The notes: generated from the letters alone by a model not told the origin. DNA of 37,014 bases from NORP240 sp942492445 (GCA_942492445.1 CALOEW010000014.1:1-37014), one strand, 5' to 3'. Shown: positions 28,830 to 36,581, counted from the stretch's first letter. A program made the numbers and translations.

Positions 28830-29098
28830 TTTGTTATCCTGATGCTGGTCCGAATTGCTTCAAAGCCGTACCGGCCTGCGAGTATTATGGCGGACCTCGA
28901 AGTAAATTACACGCTGCCGGGTCATCGACTACTGGATCAGTCACAAAGTCGGCAGCCTGGTCCGCATCTGTTGGGGTTTTGCCGGGCCTGCTTACTCGGC
29001 CGCTGCCCTGGTGAGATACTGCTCGAGACCAGATACCCGCCTCGCACGGCTGGCGCCAATGTTATTCATACCGACCCGACTACGACAGGAAAACTAAC

Positions 29099-31276
29099 TT
29101 GAAACTCTCCAGACTGCTCATCCTGCTGTTTATCATCGCAGCTTTTGCTGCCTACTTTGCGTTCGACCTGGACCGATTTCTTACCCTGGGCTATGTGCAG
29201 AGCCAGCTGGCCGCCGTGGAGCAGTTCAAGAACGAAAACTTCGTTGTGTTCGCGACCGCCTATTTCGCAATCTACGTAGTGGTCACGGCGCTCTCCATCC
29301 CTGGCGCGGTACTGATGACATTGCTGGGTGGCGCGGTGTTCGGCCTTCTGTGGGGGGTTCTGCTGGTGTCCTTCGCCAGCAGTATTGGAGCAACGCTTGC
29401 GTTTCTGGTGGCACGGATGCTGCTGCGAGACTGGGTGCAGTCCCGCTTTGGGGATTACCTGACTCCTGTAAACAGAGGGGTGGAGAAAGACGGATCCTTC
29501 TATCTGTTCAGCCTGAGAATGGTGCCGATCTTCCCCTTTTTCATGATAAATCTGTTAATGGGATTGACACCGATTTCGACGGCGTCGTTTTACCTGGTAA
29601 GCCAGGCGGGCATGTTTCTTGGCACCGTAGTCTTCGTCAATGCCGGTTCGGAACTGGCGCAGATATCCTCGCTCTCCGGCCTCGTCAGCGGACCATTGCT
29701 TCTGTCGTTCGCCCTGATAGGGCTGTTACCGCTGGTCGCCAGGCTGCTGGTGAATTACATCCGGCGTAACAGAATCCTGCGACCATTCAAAAAGCCGGAT
29801 CAATTTGATGCCAACGTTGTAGTCCTTGGCGCCGGGTCGGCAGGCCTTGTCGCCTCGCTGATCGTGGCTGGTGCAAAAGCCAGGGTGGTGCTGGTGGAAA
29901 AACACAGGATGGGCGGTGACTGCCTGAACACCGGCTGTGTGCCCAGTAAGACGCTGATCCGCAGCGGAAGGATCGCCTCCTACGTGAAACGGGCTTCGGA
30001 ATACGGATTGAAGAACGTGCAGGGGGACGTGGATTTTCCCGCAGTGATGGAGCGTGTCAAGGGCGTGATCAAAGCCATCGAGCCCCACGACTCTGTGGAG
30101 CGCTATACGTCTCTGGGGGTGGAGTGCGAAATCGGAGAGGCCAGGATACTGTCCCCCTATCAAGTGAAAGTGAACGACCGATTCATTAATACCCGGTCCA
30201 TCATTATCGCTACCGGTGCGCGGCCCATGGTACCGCCAATTCCCGGAATCGACGACATCGACTACCTCACTTCCGATACAGTATGGGAGCTGCCGGAGTT
30301 GCCGCGTCGCCTGCTGGTTATCGGTGGCGGTCCGATAGGATGCGAACTGGCCCAGGCGTTCAATAATCTCGGCTCTGTGGTCACGCAGGTTGACCTGGCG
30401 CCGCGTATCCTGCCCCGGGAGGATGCCGAAGTCTCGGAACTGATCAGGCAGCGATTCACGAAGGATGGTATCCGGGTGTTGACCGACCACAAGGTTGTCA
30501 GCTTTCGGAAATCTGATGATGGCGGGATCATGGAAGCCGAGCACGCTGGTCAGAAGATGGAAGTGGAGTTCGACCGGGTACTGCTGGCAATAGGCCGGAA
30601 GGCCAACGTGGAAGGGTTCGGGCTGGAAGAGCTGAATATGCCTTTGACGAAACACGGCACGCTGGAAGTGAATCAGTTCCTGCAGACAGCCTATCCTAAT
30701 ATTTACGCCTGTGGCGACGTGGTCGGTCCTTATCAGTTCACGCACATGGCTTCATTCCAGGCCTGGTACGCGGCATTGAATTCCCTGGCTGGCTGGTTGC
30801 GCAAATCCCGGGCGGACTACCGGGTGGTACCCCGGGCCACGTTTACCGATCCCGAAGTCGCGCGGGTAGGACTGAATGAGCAGGAAGCCCGGGAAAGCGG
30901 AATCGCCTATGAGGTAACCCGCTACGACCTGTCGAACCTGGACCGGGCTCTGGCGGACGGGGAATCCCATGGCTTTGTCAAGGTGCTCACTGCGCCCGGC
31001 AAGGACAGGATTCTCGGTGTCACCATTGTCGGATATCATGCCGGAGAGTTGATTGCTGAGTACGTATTCGCCATGACCCACGGACTGGGACTGAAAAAGA
31101 TAGCCGCGACCACCCATATCTACCCGACGCTGATGGAAGCCAACAAATTTACCGCCAACGCCTGGCGCAATGCCAGGCTGCCGGAGAAAGTTTTTCCTTA
31201 CCTGCAGCGATTTTTCCGCTGGCAACGCGGGGAAGGCAAAGAATTGCACGGGCGGGGTGTGCAGGCGGACGAATAA
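29099..31276 (+). CDS. TVP38/DedA-like membrane domain fused to a flavin disulfide reductase
   Basis: A 725-residue two-part protein. Residues 1-225 form a multi-pass SNARE-associated/TVP38-TMEM64 domain, with a first helix at 5-22 and the family motif region SIPGAVLMTLLGGAVFG at 66-82. Residues 238-725 form a pyridine nucleotide-disulfide oxidoreductase of the mercuric reductase/lipoamide dehydrogenase family: FAD-binding GAGSAG (244-249), redox pair Cys275/Cys280 in GGDCLNTGCVPSK, NAD(P)-binding GGGPIGCE, and the ACGDVVG segment. The C-terminal dimer motif is HIYPT in place of the classical HxHPT. The start is TTG 29099, after CAGGAAA. Such fusions recur in proteobacteria; the substrate is unknown. 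Confidence 0.9.
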   Translation: MKLSRLLILLFIIAAFAAYFAFDLDRFLTLGYVQSQLAAVEQFKNENFVVFATAYFAIYVVVTALSIPGAVLMTLLGGAVFGLLWGVLLVSFASSIGATLAFLVARMLLRDWVQSRFGDYLTPVNRGVEKDGSFYLFSLRMVPIFPFFMINLLMGLTPISTASFYLVSQAGMFLGTVVFVNAGSELAQISSLSGLVSGPLLLSFALIGLLPLVARLLVNYIRRNRILRPFKKPDQFDANVVVLGAGSAGLVASLIVAGAKARVVLVEKHRMGGDCLNTGCVPSKTLIRSGRIASYVKRASEYGLKNVQGDVDFPAVMERVKGVIKAIEPHDSVERYTSLGVECEIGEARILSPYQVKVNDRFINTRSIIIATGARPMVPPIPGIDDIDYLTSDTVWELPELPRRLLVIGGGPIGCELAQAFNNLGSVVTQVDLAPRILPREDAEVSELIRQRFTKDGIRVLTDHKVVSFRKSDDGGIMEAEHAGQKMEVEFDRVLLAIGRKANVEGFGLEELNMPLTKHGTLEVNQFLQTAYPNIYACGDVVGPYQFTHMASFQAWYAALNSLAGWLRKSRADYRVVPRATFTDPEVARVGLNEQEARESGIAYEVTRYDLSNLDRALADGESHGFVKVLTAPGKDRILGVTIVGYHAGELIAEYVFAMTHGLGLKKIAATTHIYPTLMEANKFTANAWRNARLPEKVFPYLQRFFRWQRGEGKELHGRGVQADE

Positions 31277-31320
31277 AGGGTGGAAGCCCGGCTTTCGAAC
31301 AGCAGACCTTGAGCTGATAG

Positions 31321-31341
31321 GGCTTAATCAGAGGTTCCTTA
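31321..31341 (+). repeat. Dispersed 22-bp repeat, copy A2
   Basis: GGCTTAATCAGAGGTTCC then TTAG, near-identical to copy A1. It lies 45 bp after the stop of the fusion oxidoreductase, in the 298-bp gap before the integron integrase, which otherwise shows no gene. Confidence 0.75.
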
Positions 31342-31574
31342 GCACAGACTGCCTCCGTGACCGGACTGCTGCGCCGCAATCTTATGTTGTCGTTACTCGA
31401 TCACAAAAGCAGAACAAGACATTCCGCGCGGTCGACAGGATTCAACTGTGCCCGCAACGGAATCCGGGTATCGCGTCCGCGCAGGGATTGGTCAAATCTC
31501 ATCCAGCGCATGGGATAAAGAATCAAGAAGCATTGGTGGAGATCTGCCGGTTCCAATCAACGATCTGCGGAACG

Positions 31575-32531
31575 CTACAGATCTTCCAGCGGGCTGGTGC
31601 TCCCTGCAAAGTGCCTTCCGATCACATGTGTGTATATCTGTGTAGTGCTGACATCGTTGTGACCAAGTAGTTCCTGCACTGTTCTTATGTCTGCTCCCTT
31701 GGATAACATATGAGTCGCGAAAGAGTGCCGAAATGTATGCGCTGTAACGCGCTTGTCTGTGATCCCGGCTTGCCTGACGGCCGGTTGAAGAAACTTCCTG
31801 ACTACTGTCGGATGCAAGTGGTGACGGCAGATTTCCCCGGTCAGCGGATGAGGACACAGCCCACTGGAGGGAAATATGTATGCCCAATTCGGAGACCTGA
31901 ATGCGGCGGGGTACTTCCGGCTGAGTGCGGGTGTTAATGAGCAGCCCACTCCCTTAAGATTGTCCCGGTGTTGAATTTCTTTTGCCAGCCTGATCTGATT
32001 AAGCAGAACGCTCCGCAATGAAGGACTCAATAGTGTTTTCCGGTCTTTCCAGCCTTTTCCATTTACCACCGTAAGACTCAATTGCTCAAGATTAATGTCC
32101 TGGACACGAAGCCTCAGGCATTCACTTACCCGTAGACCGCTGCCATATAGAATCTGCAGTATCAATTTATTTCTACCTGACAATTGATCGAGTATTCGCC
32201 GGACTTCAGTTGGTGTTAGAACGGAGGGCAACTGGCGTTGCTTCCTCGCAAGTTGAAACCCCAGATCTCCAACTTCTATTCGCAGGAATTTCTGATACAA
32301 AAAAACAAGCGCGTTCAGGGCGGTTTTTTGCGTGTTTACGCTGACATGGTACTGGTTTGCCAAACAGGAGAGGTAGTTGGATATCTCCGCAGGATCCACG
32401 GTCTTTGGATGCCGGTTTCCGGTGAAATTGATATAGCGTTTTATCCAGACAAGGTAGGTTTTTTCCGTGGCCATAGTATAGCCTCTCTTGCGAATATCCT
32501 CCCTGACTGCATCCAGGAATTTCCCGGCCAT
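31575..32531 (-). CDS. intI: Integron integrase (IntI tyrosine recombinase)
   Basis: A site-specific tyrosine recombinase that inserts and excises gene cassettes at attI/attC. From ATG 32531 it is 318 residues; an in-frame start at 32573 adds 14. The N-terminal SAM-like domain is followed by the catalytic domain: first Arg in GSGLRVSECLRL, the H-x-x-R box in AHTFRHSFATHML, LLGHNDVSTT, and the nucleophile Tyr300 in IYTHV. The integron-specific insertion that separates IntI from XerC/D is present (ALSRKYP, then a Trp/Phe-rich stretch, then HHLHPTVVRKFL). The frame is intact. The cassettes lie upstream of it, reading in the opposite direction, the standard layout. Confidence 0.95.
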   Translation of the reverse strand: MAGKFLDAVREDIRKRGYTMATEKTYLVWIKRYINFTGNRHPKTVDPAEISNYLSCLANQYHVSVNTQKTALNALVFLYQKFLRIEVGDLGFQLARKQRQLPSVLTPTEVRRILDQLSGRNKLILQILYGSGLRVSECLRLRVQDINLEQLSLTVVNGKGWKDRKTLLSPSLRSVLLNQIRLAKEIQHRDNLKGVGCSLTPALSRKYPAAFRSPNWAYIFPSSGLCPHPLTGEICRHHLHPTVVRKFLQPAVRQAGITDKRVTAHTFRHSFATHMLSKGADIRTVQELLGHNDVSTTQIYTHVIGRHFAGSTSPLEDL

Positions 32532-32573
32532 GAGCACCCACTGATGCCCTGTCACTCTGGTACTCAACACCAA

Positions 32574-32872
32574 TGGTAGTTCAGGAAAGCCGATTCAGCG
32601 AGCTTCGCACGAAATTTACTGTGCTTAAGTTCGGTTTGCTAGCGGGGCCAAATGTAAGTAGAGCCATTTCAAGGCGATACAGGTTGAGACGATCGGAATA
32701 GAAGGAACCCTGTTTCCACATTAAGGGACCCTCATATTCTGGATAATCGGGACCCACGATATCACCAATCCAATAGAGATAGGTTTTAAAAAAAACAGTT
32801 CCAATTCAGAAATATAAGACATAGACTAAAACCAAATCGTACCCGACAATCGAGCCGGCTATTTATACAAAT
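32574..32872. promoter_or_regulatory. intI-cassette intergenic region (integrase promoter and attI)
   Basis: 299 bp between the divergent integrase and the first cassette. It should hold the integrase promoter, the cassette promoter and attI. It is increasingly AT-rich toward the cassettes. No confident -35/-10 pair and no good LexA box (CTG-N10-CAG) are visible. Confidence 0.5.
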
Positions 32873-32876
32873 GTTA
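32808..32876 (+). other. Probable attI recombination site
   Basis: The first cassette junction is GTTATGT at 32873-32879, which pairs with the R'' box ACATAAC (33473-33479) of the same cassette's attC. By the known arrangement, attI occupies the ~65 bp to the left of this junction. The left limit is a guess from typical attI length. Confidence 0.55.
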
Positions 32877-32932
32877 TGTTTCTAATTAGAAATTGCGCGA
32901 GATTCTAACTCACTGAGCTTTAAGGCAAATTA

Positions 32933-33439
32933 GTGTCCAAATCTAAAATAGATACTAGATCAGTAATCGAAGCAATAGGTGCTTTCGGCATCATAGCTTC
33001 GCTGGTATTCGTGGGGATACAGCTTCAATTAGAAAGAAATATATCTATTGGAAACCAATACGCCGCAAGGGCCGATTCGAGGGTGGCCGTCTTTCAATCT
33101 CAATTGGAAAGCGACGCTTTTATTCGGACTTCCAAAAAGAGGTACGAAGACGGAGCTCGCCCAAGCTGGTGGGATTATGAGGAACCAGTTCTGGGAAAAA
33201 CTGCAACTGCGGAAGATGTAATTGTCATATCTCAAATACTCAATATGGAAGTAGTGGGTTTCGATAACGTCTATTTCCAAAGAAAAATCGGATTGTTGAA
33301 AGACGACGACTGGGAGAATTACCTAAACATCATGAGAATCGCCATGGAACTACCATTCCGTAAGAATTTTTATACCGATCCCGTAGTAAATTTTTATCCA
33401 GTACGCGAAGTTTTACTTGAAGTAGCAGAAGACATGTAA
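32933..33439 (+). CDS. Cassette 1: hypothetical single-helix membrane protein
   Basis: A 168-residue protein starting at GTG 32933 (TAAGG about 8 bp upstream). One hydrophobic N-terminal segment (about 11-30, AIGAFGIIASLVFVGIQLQL) is followed by a soluble, charged, aromatic-rich region. The product of cassette 4 is clearly related: the membrane segment, QLESD, ARPSWW and D-N-x-YFQ all align. No function is known to me. Proteins opening with a similar helix are frequent in marine bacteria. Its base composition is more AT-rich than the flanking chromosome, as expected of a captured cassette. Confidence 0.8.
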   Translation: MSKSKIDTRSVIEAIGAFGIIASLVFVGIQLQLERNISIGNQYAARADSRVAVFQSQLESDAFIRTSKKRYEDGARPSWWDYEEPVLGKTATAEDVIVISQILNMEVVGFDNVYFQRKIGLLKDDDWENYLNIMRIAMELPFRKNFYTDPVVNFYPVREVLLEVAEDM

Positions 33440-33472
33440 AAAACAATGCGAAGTTAAGTATGTGCAAACGAA

Positions 33473-33578
33473 ACATAACAATCAAATCAAAAAGGAAGCA
33501 GTTTGCTACACTCCAGCTTGTGAATGGCCTACGGCCATTTTTTCACAAGCTTGCGCTCCGCAAACTGCTCCTATTATT
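33473..33578 (+). other. attC site of cassette 1, cut by an IS fragment
   Basis: R'' box ACATAAC (33473-33479), followed by a long imperfect palindrome: AGCAGTTTGC (33497-33506) pairs with GCAAACTGCT (33560-33569), and an inner arm at 33516-33529 pairs with 33533-33550 around a 3-nt tip. After CCTATTATT (33570-33578) the sequence changes to transposase coding sequence, so the R' box is missing. Confidence 0.8.
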
Positions 33579-34163
33579 TTGAATGTGCTCGTTAGCCTGC
33601 TTGATGCGTTGCCAAAGATCATCAATGACCCGTCTGGCCATCATGGGTAGCCCGTTTTCTGCATCTTCTAAAACCTCGCCAATAGTCTTCTGTGCAGGAT
33701 AGCGGCCTTTGGGCAGGATGATTCCAAACTCCGACAGTAGTCCTCGTAGTTGATTAATCATACTGGTTCTATCTCGCACCAGGCCCTGGCGAATACGGTG
33801 GATACACAACACTGCCTGTTGATCAGGGGTTTTAATTGGAACGAACCAGATATTGGGCCGCAACACGGCTTCGCAGATAGCTTCAGCATCATTGTTGTCA
33901 TTCTTGCCTCCTTTGCGATAAGGTTCGATGAACTTGGCAGCAATAATGCGTATCTGGTGGCCCAGCTTCTGAAACTCCCGGCCCCAGTAATGAGCACCTG
34001 AGCAGGCTTCCATGCTGATCAGACAGGGTGGACATTGGGCGATAAAGGGCAACAGCTTGTTGCGTGACAGTGTCTTTCGAAGTGTCACCTTTCCGTGGCT
34101 GTTCATGCCGACGAGAGCGAAAGAATTTTTGGCCAAATCTATACCGATGGTTGTAAACTGCAT
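33543..34163 (-). pseudogene. IS110-family (IS1111-type) transposase, N-terminal half only
   Basis: The N-terminal DEDD (RuvC-like) domain of an IS110-superfamily transposase: Asp9 in TIGIDLAKNSF, Glu in SMEACSGAHYW, and the Asp pair in GKNDNNDAEAI. Homology ends after EHIQ (33579). The remaining 12 codons are read through the cassette 1 attC palindrome to a chance stop at 33543. The missing C-terminal half (Tnp_IS110 domain) is the part present at 36582-37014. It is non-functional as it stands. Confidence 0.88.
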
Positions 34164-34246
34164 GTGGACTCTCCTTACCGTTAAGTGTTTGTGTTACAAC
34201 TCCACTTTGGCACATTGCGATGCCGTCAGGTAGGGGGAGTCCATTT
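33579..34246 (-). mobile_element. IS1111-attC-type element, truncated copy
   Basis: Extends from the break at 33579 to the element's intact end, marked by GGGGGAGTCCAT at 34233-34244. That 12-mer is the exact reverse complement of ATGGACTCCCCC at 36287-36298. It is followed 2 bp later by CATTC and the attC core GTTATTC (34252-34258), so the IS sat next to an R' box. The known IS1111-attC group targets this site. About half the element, including its non-coding end, is deleted. Confidence 0.85.
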
Positions 34247-34310
34247 CATTCGTTATTCGCACCGACTCTGTGCCAACGCGTAGAATATTGAAATTACATT
34301 TGGAGGATTT

Positions 34311-34526
34311 ATGAAAAGTCCTAATATCGTCAGAGATCCAGACATTCTTAATGGCACACCTATCTTCAAGGGGACTCGCGTACCCGTTCGAATATTGATC
34401 GAATCTCTCGAAGAAGGAGATAGCCTAGATGTTTTTCTTGAAAACTATCCTAGTGTATCCAGGGAGCAAGCTATAGAAGTGCTAGATTTGGCCAAGGAAA
34501 GCATCACAAATGAAGCTGCTGCTTGA
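34311..34526 (+). CDS. DUF433 antitoxin, cassette 2
   Basis: A 71-residue DUF433 protein (small winged-helix DNA-binding family). Typical features are an N-terminal R-x-PDILNGTPIFKGTRVPVRIL block, then an EEGDSLDVFLENYPSVSREQAIEVL helix-turn-helix region. DUF433 proteins act as antitoxins for DUF5615 PIN-like toxins. GGAGG stands 7 bp upstream of the ATG. Its 3' end overlaps the toxin start by 17 bp. The copy at 34999-35214 is identical in protein sequence. Confidence 0.9.
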   Translation: MKSPNIVRDPDILNGTPIFKGTRVPVRILIESLEEGDSLDVFLENYPSVSREQAIEVLDLAKESITNEAAA

Positions 34527-34809
34527 TGAATCTATCCCAAAAAGTTTAAAGGCAGTATTTCCTGACCACTTCGAAATAGATACTGTACAAGAGGCAGGAT
34601 GGGCCGGCACGAAAAATGGTGAGCTGCTTGGGCTAGTTCGTAAGCACAACTACTCAGCACTAATCACTGCAGACCGAGGTATTGCGCATCAGCAGAACGC
34701 TGCAGTTATAGGAGTCATCGTCGTAGTCCTGGCAGCATTTCGAACACATGTAGACCATCTGTCCCCCTCGTCCCAGAGATATTGTGACTTTTCTAGAAGG
34801 AAAGCCTGA
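34510..34809 (+). CDS. DUF5615 PIN-like toxin, cassette 2, altered C-terminus
   Basis: A 99-residue PIN-like putative ribonuclease. LLLDESIP at the start carries the first acidic residue, and ITADRG near residue 57 carries the next pair of metal-ligand candidates. Relative to the intact copy in cassette 3 (108 residues), the first ~82 residues match. A small indel cluster near 34760-34780 then shifts the frame and replaces the last ~25 residues with an unrelated 17-residue tail. The acidic residues survive, but the C-terminal strand is lost, so activity is doubtful. Confidence 0.85.
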   Translation: MKLLLDESIPKSLKAVFPDHFEIDTVQEAGWAGTKNGELLGLVRKHNYSALITADRGIAHQQNAAVIGVIVVVLAAFRTHVDHLSPSSQRYCDFSRRKA

Positions 34810-34833
34810 GAATGGAGTGCGTATATATTTGGC

Positions 34834-34946
34834 GAATAACAAAGTTTTCAATGGGTCGGGCGCACTCCGCGCAGCGGGCGAATGGCTGGCGCCATTCTAT
34901 CCGCCCGCTGTGCTCGCGCGCCCGCCCCTTAAAAACGGCGTTATTC
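34834..34946 (+). other. attC site of cassette 2
   Basis: 113-bp imperfect palindrome from R'' GAATAAC (34834-34840) to R' GTTATTC (34940-34946). GCGAATAAC at the left is complementary to GTTATTCGC at the right. Inner arms GTTTTC-x-AA-x-GGG and CCC-x-TTAAAAAC are the L'' and L' boxes. The tip is GC-rich. Confidence 0.88.
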
Positions 34947-34998
34947 GCACCGACTCTGTGCCAACGCGTAGAATATTGAAATTACATTTGGAGGATTT

Positions 34999-35214
34999 AT
35001 GAAAAGTCCTAATATCGTCAGAGATCCAGACATTCTTAATGGCACACCTATCTTCAAGGGGACTCGCGTACCCGTTCGAATATTGATCGAATCTCTCGAA
35101 GAAGGAGATAGCCTAGATGTTTTTCTTGAAAACTATCCTAGTGTATCCAGGGAGCAAGCTATAGAAGTGCTAGATTTGGCCAAGGAAAGCATCACAAATG
35201 AAGCTGCTGCTTGA
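34999..35214 (+). CDS. DUF433 antitoxin, cassette 3
   Basis: 71 residues, identical in sequence to the cassette 2 antitoxin, with the same GGAGG ribosome-binding site and the same 17-bp overlap with the toxin gene. By family it represses its own operon and neutralises the DUF5615 partner; this is inferred from the family, not shown here. Two identical antitoxin genes would double its dosage. Confidence 0.9.
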   Translation: MKSPNIVRDPDILNGTPIFKGTRVPVRILIESLEEGDSLDVFLENYPSVSREQAIEVLDLAKESITNEAAA

Positions 35215-35524
35215 TGAATCTATCCCAAAAAGTTTAAAGGCAGTATTTCCTGACCACTTCGAAATAGATACTGTACAAGAGGCAGGATGGGCCGGCACGA
35301 AAAATGGTGAGCTGCTTGGGCTAGTTCGTAAGCACAACTACTCAGCACTAATCACTGCAGACCGAGGTATTGCGCATCAGCAGAACGCTGCAGTTATAGG
35401 AGTCATCGTCGTAGTCCTGGCAGCATTTCGAACACATGTAGACCATTTGTCCCCTTTCGTCCCAGATATTGTGACTTTTCTAGAAGGAAAGCCTGAGAAT
35501 GGAGTGCATATATTTGGCGAATAA
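35198..35524 (+). CDS. DUF5615 PIN-like toxin, cassette 3 (full length)
   Basis: A 108-residue PIN-like domain protein with the normal family C-terminus (SPFVPDIVTFLEGKPENG). The acidic candidates are in LLLDESIP and ITADRG. Its TAA stop lies inside the attC R'' box (GAATAAC), so the gene fills the cassette completely. This is probably the functional toxin of the two copies. By family it is a putative ribonuclease held in check by DUF433, and such modules can stabilise cassette arrays. Confidence 0.9.
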   Translation: MKLLLDESIPKSLKAVFPDHFEIDTVQEAGWAGTKNGELLGLVRKHNYSALITADRGIAHQQNAAVIGVIVVVLAAFRTHVDHLSPFVPDIVTFLEGKPENGVHIFGE

Positions 35525-35631
35525 CAAAGTTTTCAATGGGTCGGGCGCACTCCGCGCAGCGGACGAATGGCTGGCGCCATTCTATCCGCCCGCTGTGCTC
35601 GCGCACCCGCCCCTTAAAAACGGCGTTATGT
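35519..35631 (+). other. attC site of cassette 3
   Basis: 113 bp, from R'' GAATAAC (35519-35525) to R' GTTATGT (35625-35631). The arms are as in cassette 2's attC, with single-base differences. The R' box differs from the complement of R'' because its last bases come from the start of cassette 4, as expected of an integrated cassette. Confidence 0.87.
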
Positions 35632-35672
35632 TTCATTGTAGATTCAAGTGCCATCTTAGGAATCAGATACCT

Positions 35673-36210
35673 ATGAATCTCGACACCAAACGTATGGTTG
35701 AACTAGTCGGAGTCTTAGCTGTAGTTGCATCGTTGTTGTTTGTCGGGATGCAATTGCAATTGGACAGAAGACTAGCCTTAGCAGATCTATATGCATTTCG
35801 GGCGGAATCTTTCAAGAGTGACTATCGGACACAACTTGAGAGCGATAGCAACATGTCCAGCATGGAAGCTGCGTGTGAATCGTGGAGTTAGACCGGCATG
35901 GTGGAATGAAGTTCTTGAAGAGAACGTAACTACCAATCAGATAAGTGGAATGGAGATTCATTCGGAGATATTAAGATCAACAATACTTTTCTACCACCTG
36001 GATAATCTCTATTTTCAGTCTCAAAACGGATTCTATGATAACGAGCTGTGGCTGAGTGTTGAGAATACATTCTTAAAAGATACGCTGCGTAATCCCATAT
36101 CTACTTCAGGTAACTATTTTAGATTTCAGGCTCGAGAAGACGGCGTAGAACGACCGCTTGACGGAGTTATTAGAAGGCTTATTGCTGAAGTCGATAATGA
36201 AGGCGGATAG
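35673..36210 (+). pseudogene. Cassette 4: frameshifted paralogue of the cassette 1 protein
   Basis: Starts at ATG 35673 with a membrane segment (LVGVLAVVASLLFVGMQLQL) very like that of cassette 1. The first frame stops near 35891. From about 35860 the homology continues in the next frame with RGVRPAWWNE, H-L-D-N-LYFQ and a C-terminal region ending at 36210. One single-base indel would join the two. If whole it would be about 180 residues. Sequence is too diverged from cassette 1 for a recent duplication, so the two were probably acquired separately. No function known to me. Confidence 0.75.
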
Positions 36211-36225
36211 GTTTGTGAAAGCGAG

Positions 36226-36286
36226 ACATAACCAACAAATCAAAAAGGATAAACCGCTGCGCGGTTTCCCTATTATTACGGGCTAC
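36226..36286 (+). other. attC site of cassette 4, interrupted by the IS
   Basis: R'' ACATAAC (36226-36232) complements the GTTATGT at the start of this cassette (35625). It is followed by a short hairpin (AAACCGC/GCGGTTT) and CCCTATTATTACGGG. The right half is replaced by the IS, whose inverted repeat starts at 36287. Confidence 0.8.
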
Positions 36287-36298
36287 ATGGACTCCCCC

Positions 36299-36581
36299 AA
36301 GTGTCAAGCGTCGGCTGAATTAGACCTTAAGGTTTAGACTGCAGCTCTACATTCGGTCTTCTGTTGAGTTACTTGATTAACTCGGACCTAGATGAATATT
36401 CGCTAGTGAAATCTGCCTCATTCGTTACGCGATCTTGTTGATCACCCGTAATACCAGGCTCTGATTTCCTCGGTCTGACCTGTTTGTCATCTACCGCCTT
36501 CGCAGGACTCGGTGGGTACCTCTTGTAAACTGTTACTACTGTGAACTGCGCTGTTTGTTTTACTTTACTGGAGCGACCTGC
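36299..36581 (-). ncRNA. Probable seekRNA/bridge RNA region of the IS1111-type element
   Basis: Non-coding segment between the transposase stop and the IS end, the place where IS1111-type elements encode their guide RNA. On the minus strand, 36468-36408 folds as follows: outer stem GAAATC/GATTTC, inner stem GCCT/AGGC, then a loop of two 12-nt strands around an apical GATC-AACAA-GATC hairpin. One strand contains TATTACGGG, identical to the target flank 36274-36282. The other contains TAACGAATG, complementary to the opposite flank at 34247-34255, which includes the attC core GTTA. A further hairpin (GAGTTA/TAACTC) lies at 36366-36383. The pairing and matches are visible in the sequence; expression and guide function are inferred. 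Confidence 0.7.

Larger units (their letters stand above)
34253..34940 (+). mobile_element. Gene cassette 2 (688 bp, toxin-antitoxin)
   Basis: Bounded by GTTATTC cores at 34252 and 34940. Contains a DUF433 gene, a DUF5615 gene and its own attC. It is a direct tandem duplicate of cassette 3: identical for about the first 505 bp, with all observed differences in the last ~180 bp. Confidence 0.85.
34941..35625 (+). mobile_element. Gene cassette 3 (685 bp, toxin-antitoxin duplicate)
   Basis: Second copy of the DUF433/DUF5615 cassette, in direct tandem. It runs from the GTTATTC core at 34940 to the GTTATGT core at 35625. Confidence 0.85.

Noticed and set aside
28842..29102. 86-codon open frame between hemB and the fusion oxidoreductase
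   Set aside because: No motif, no convincing ribosome-binding site, unusual composition; the 269-bp gap is more likely the divergent promoter region.
29726..30745. 339-codon open frame antisense to the fusion oxidoreductase
   Set aside because: The sense strand carries clear FAD, redox-Cys and NAD motifs; the antisense frame has none.
32574..32700. LexA box in front of intI
   Set aside because: SOS control is known for many integron integrases, but no CTG-N10-CAG-like palindrome is visible upstream of this one.
34252..35631. CRISPR array suggested by the repeated blocks
   Set aside because: Only two ~688-bp units, each with a toxin-antitoxin pair and an attC; these are duplicated cassettes.
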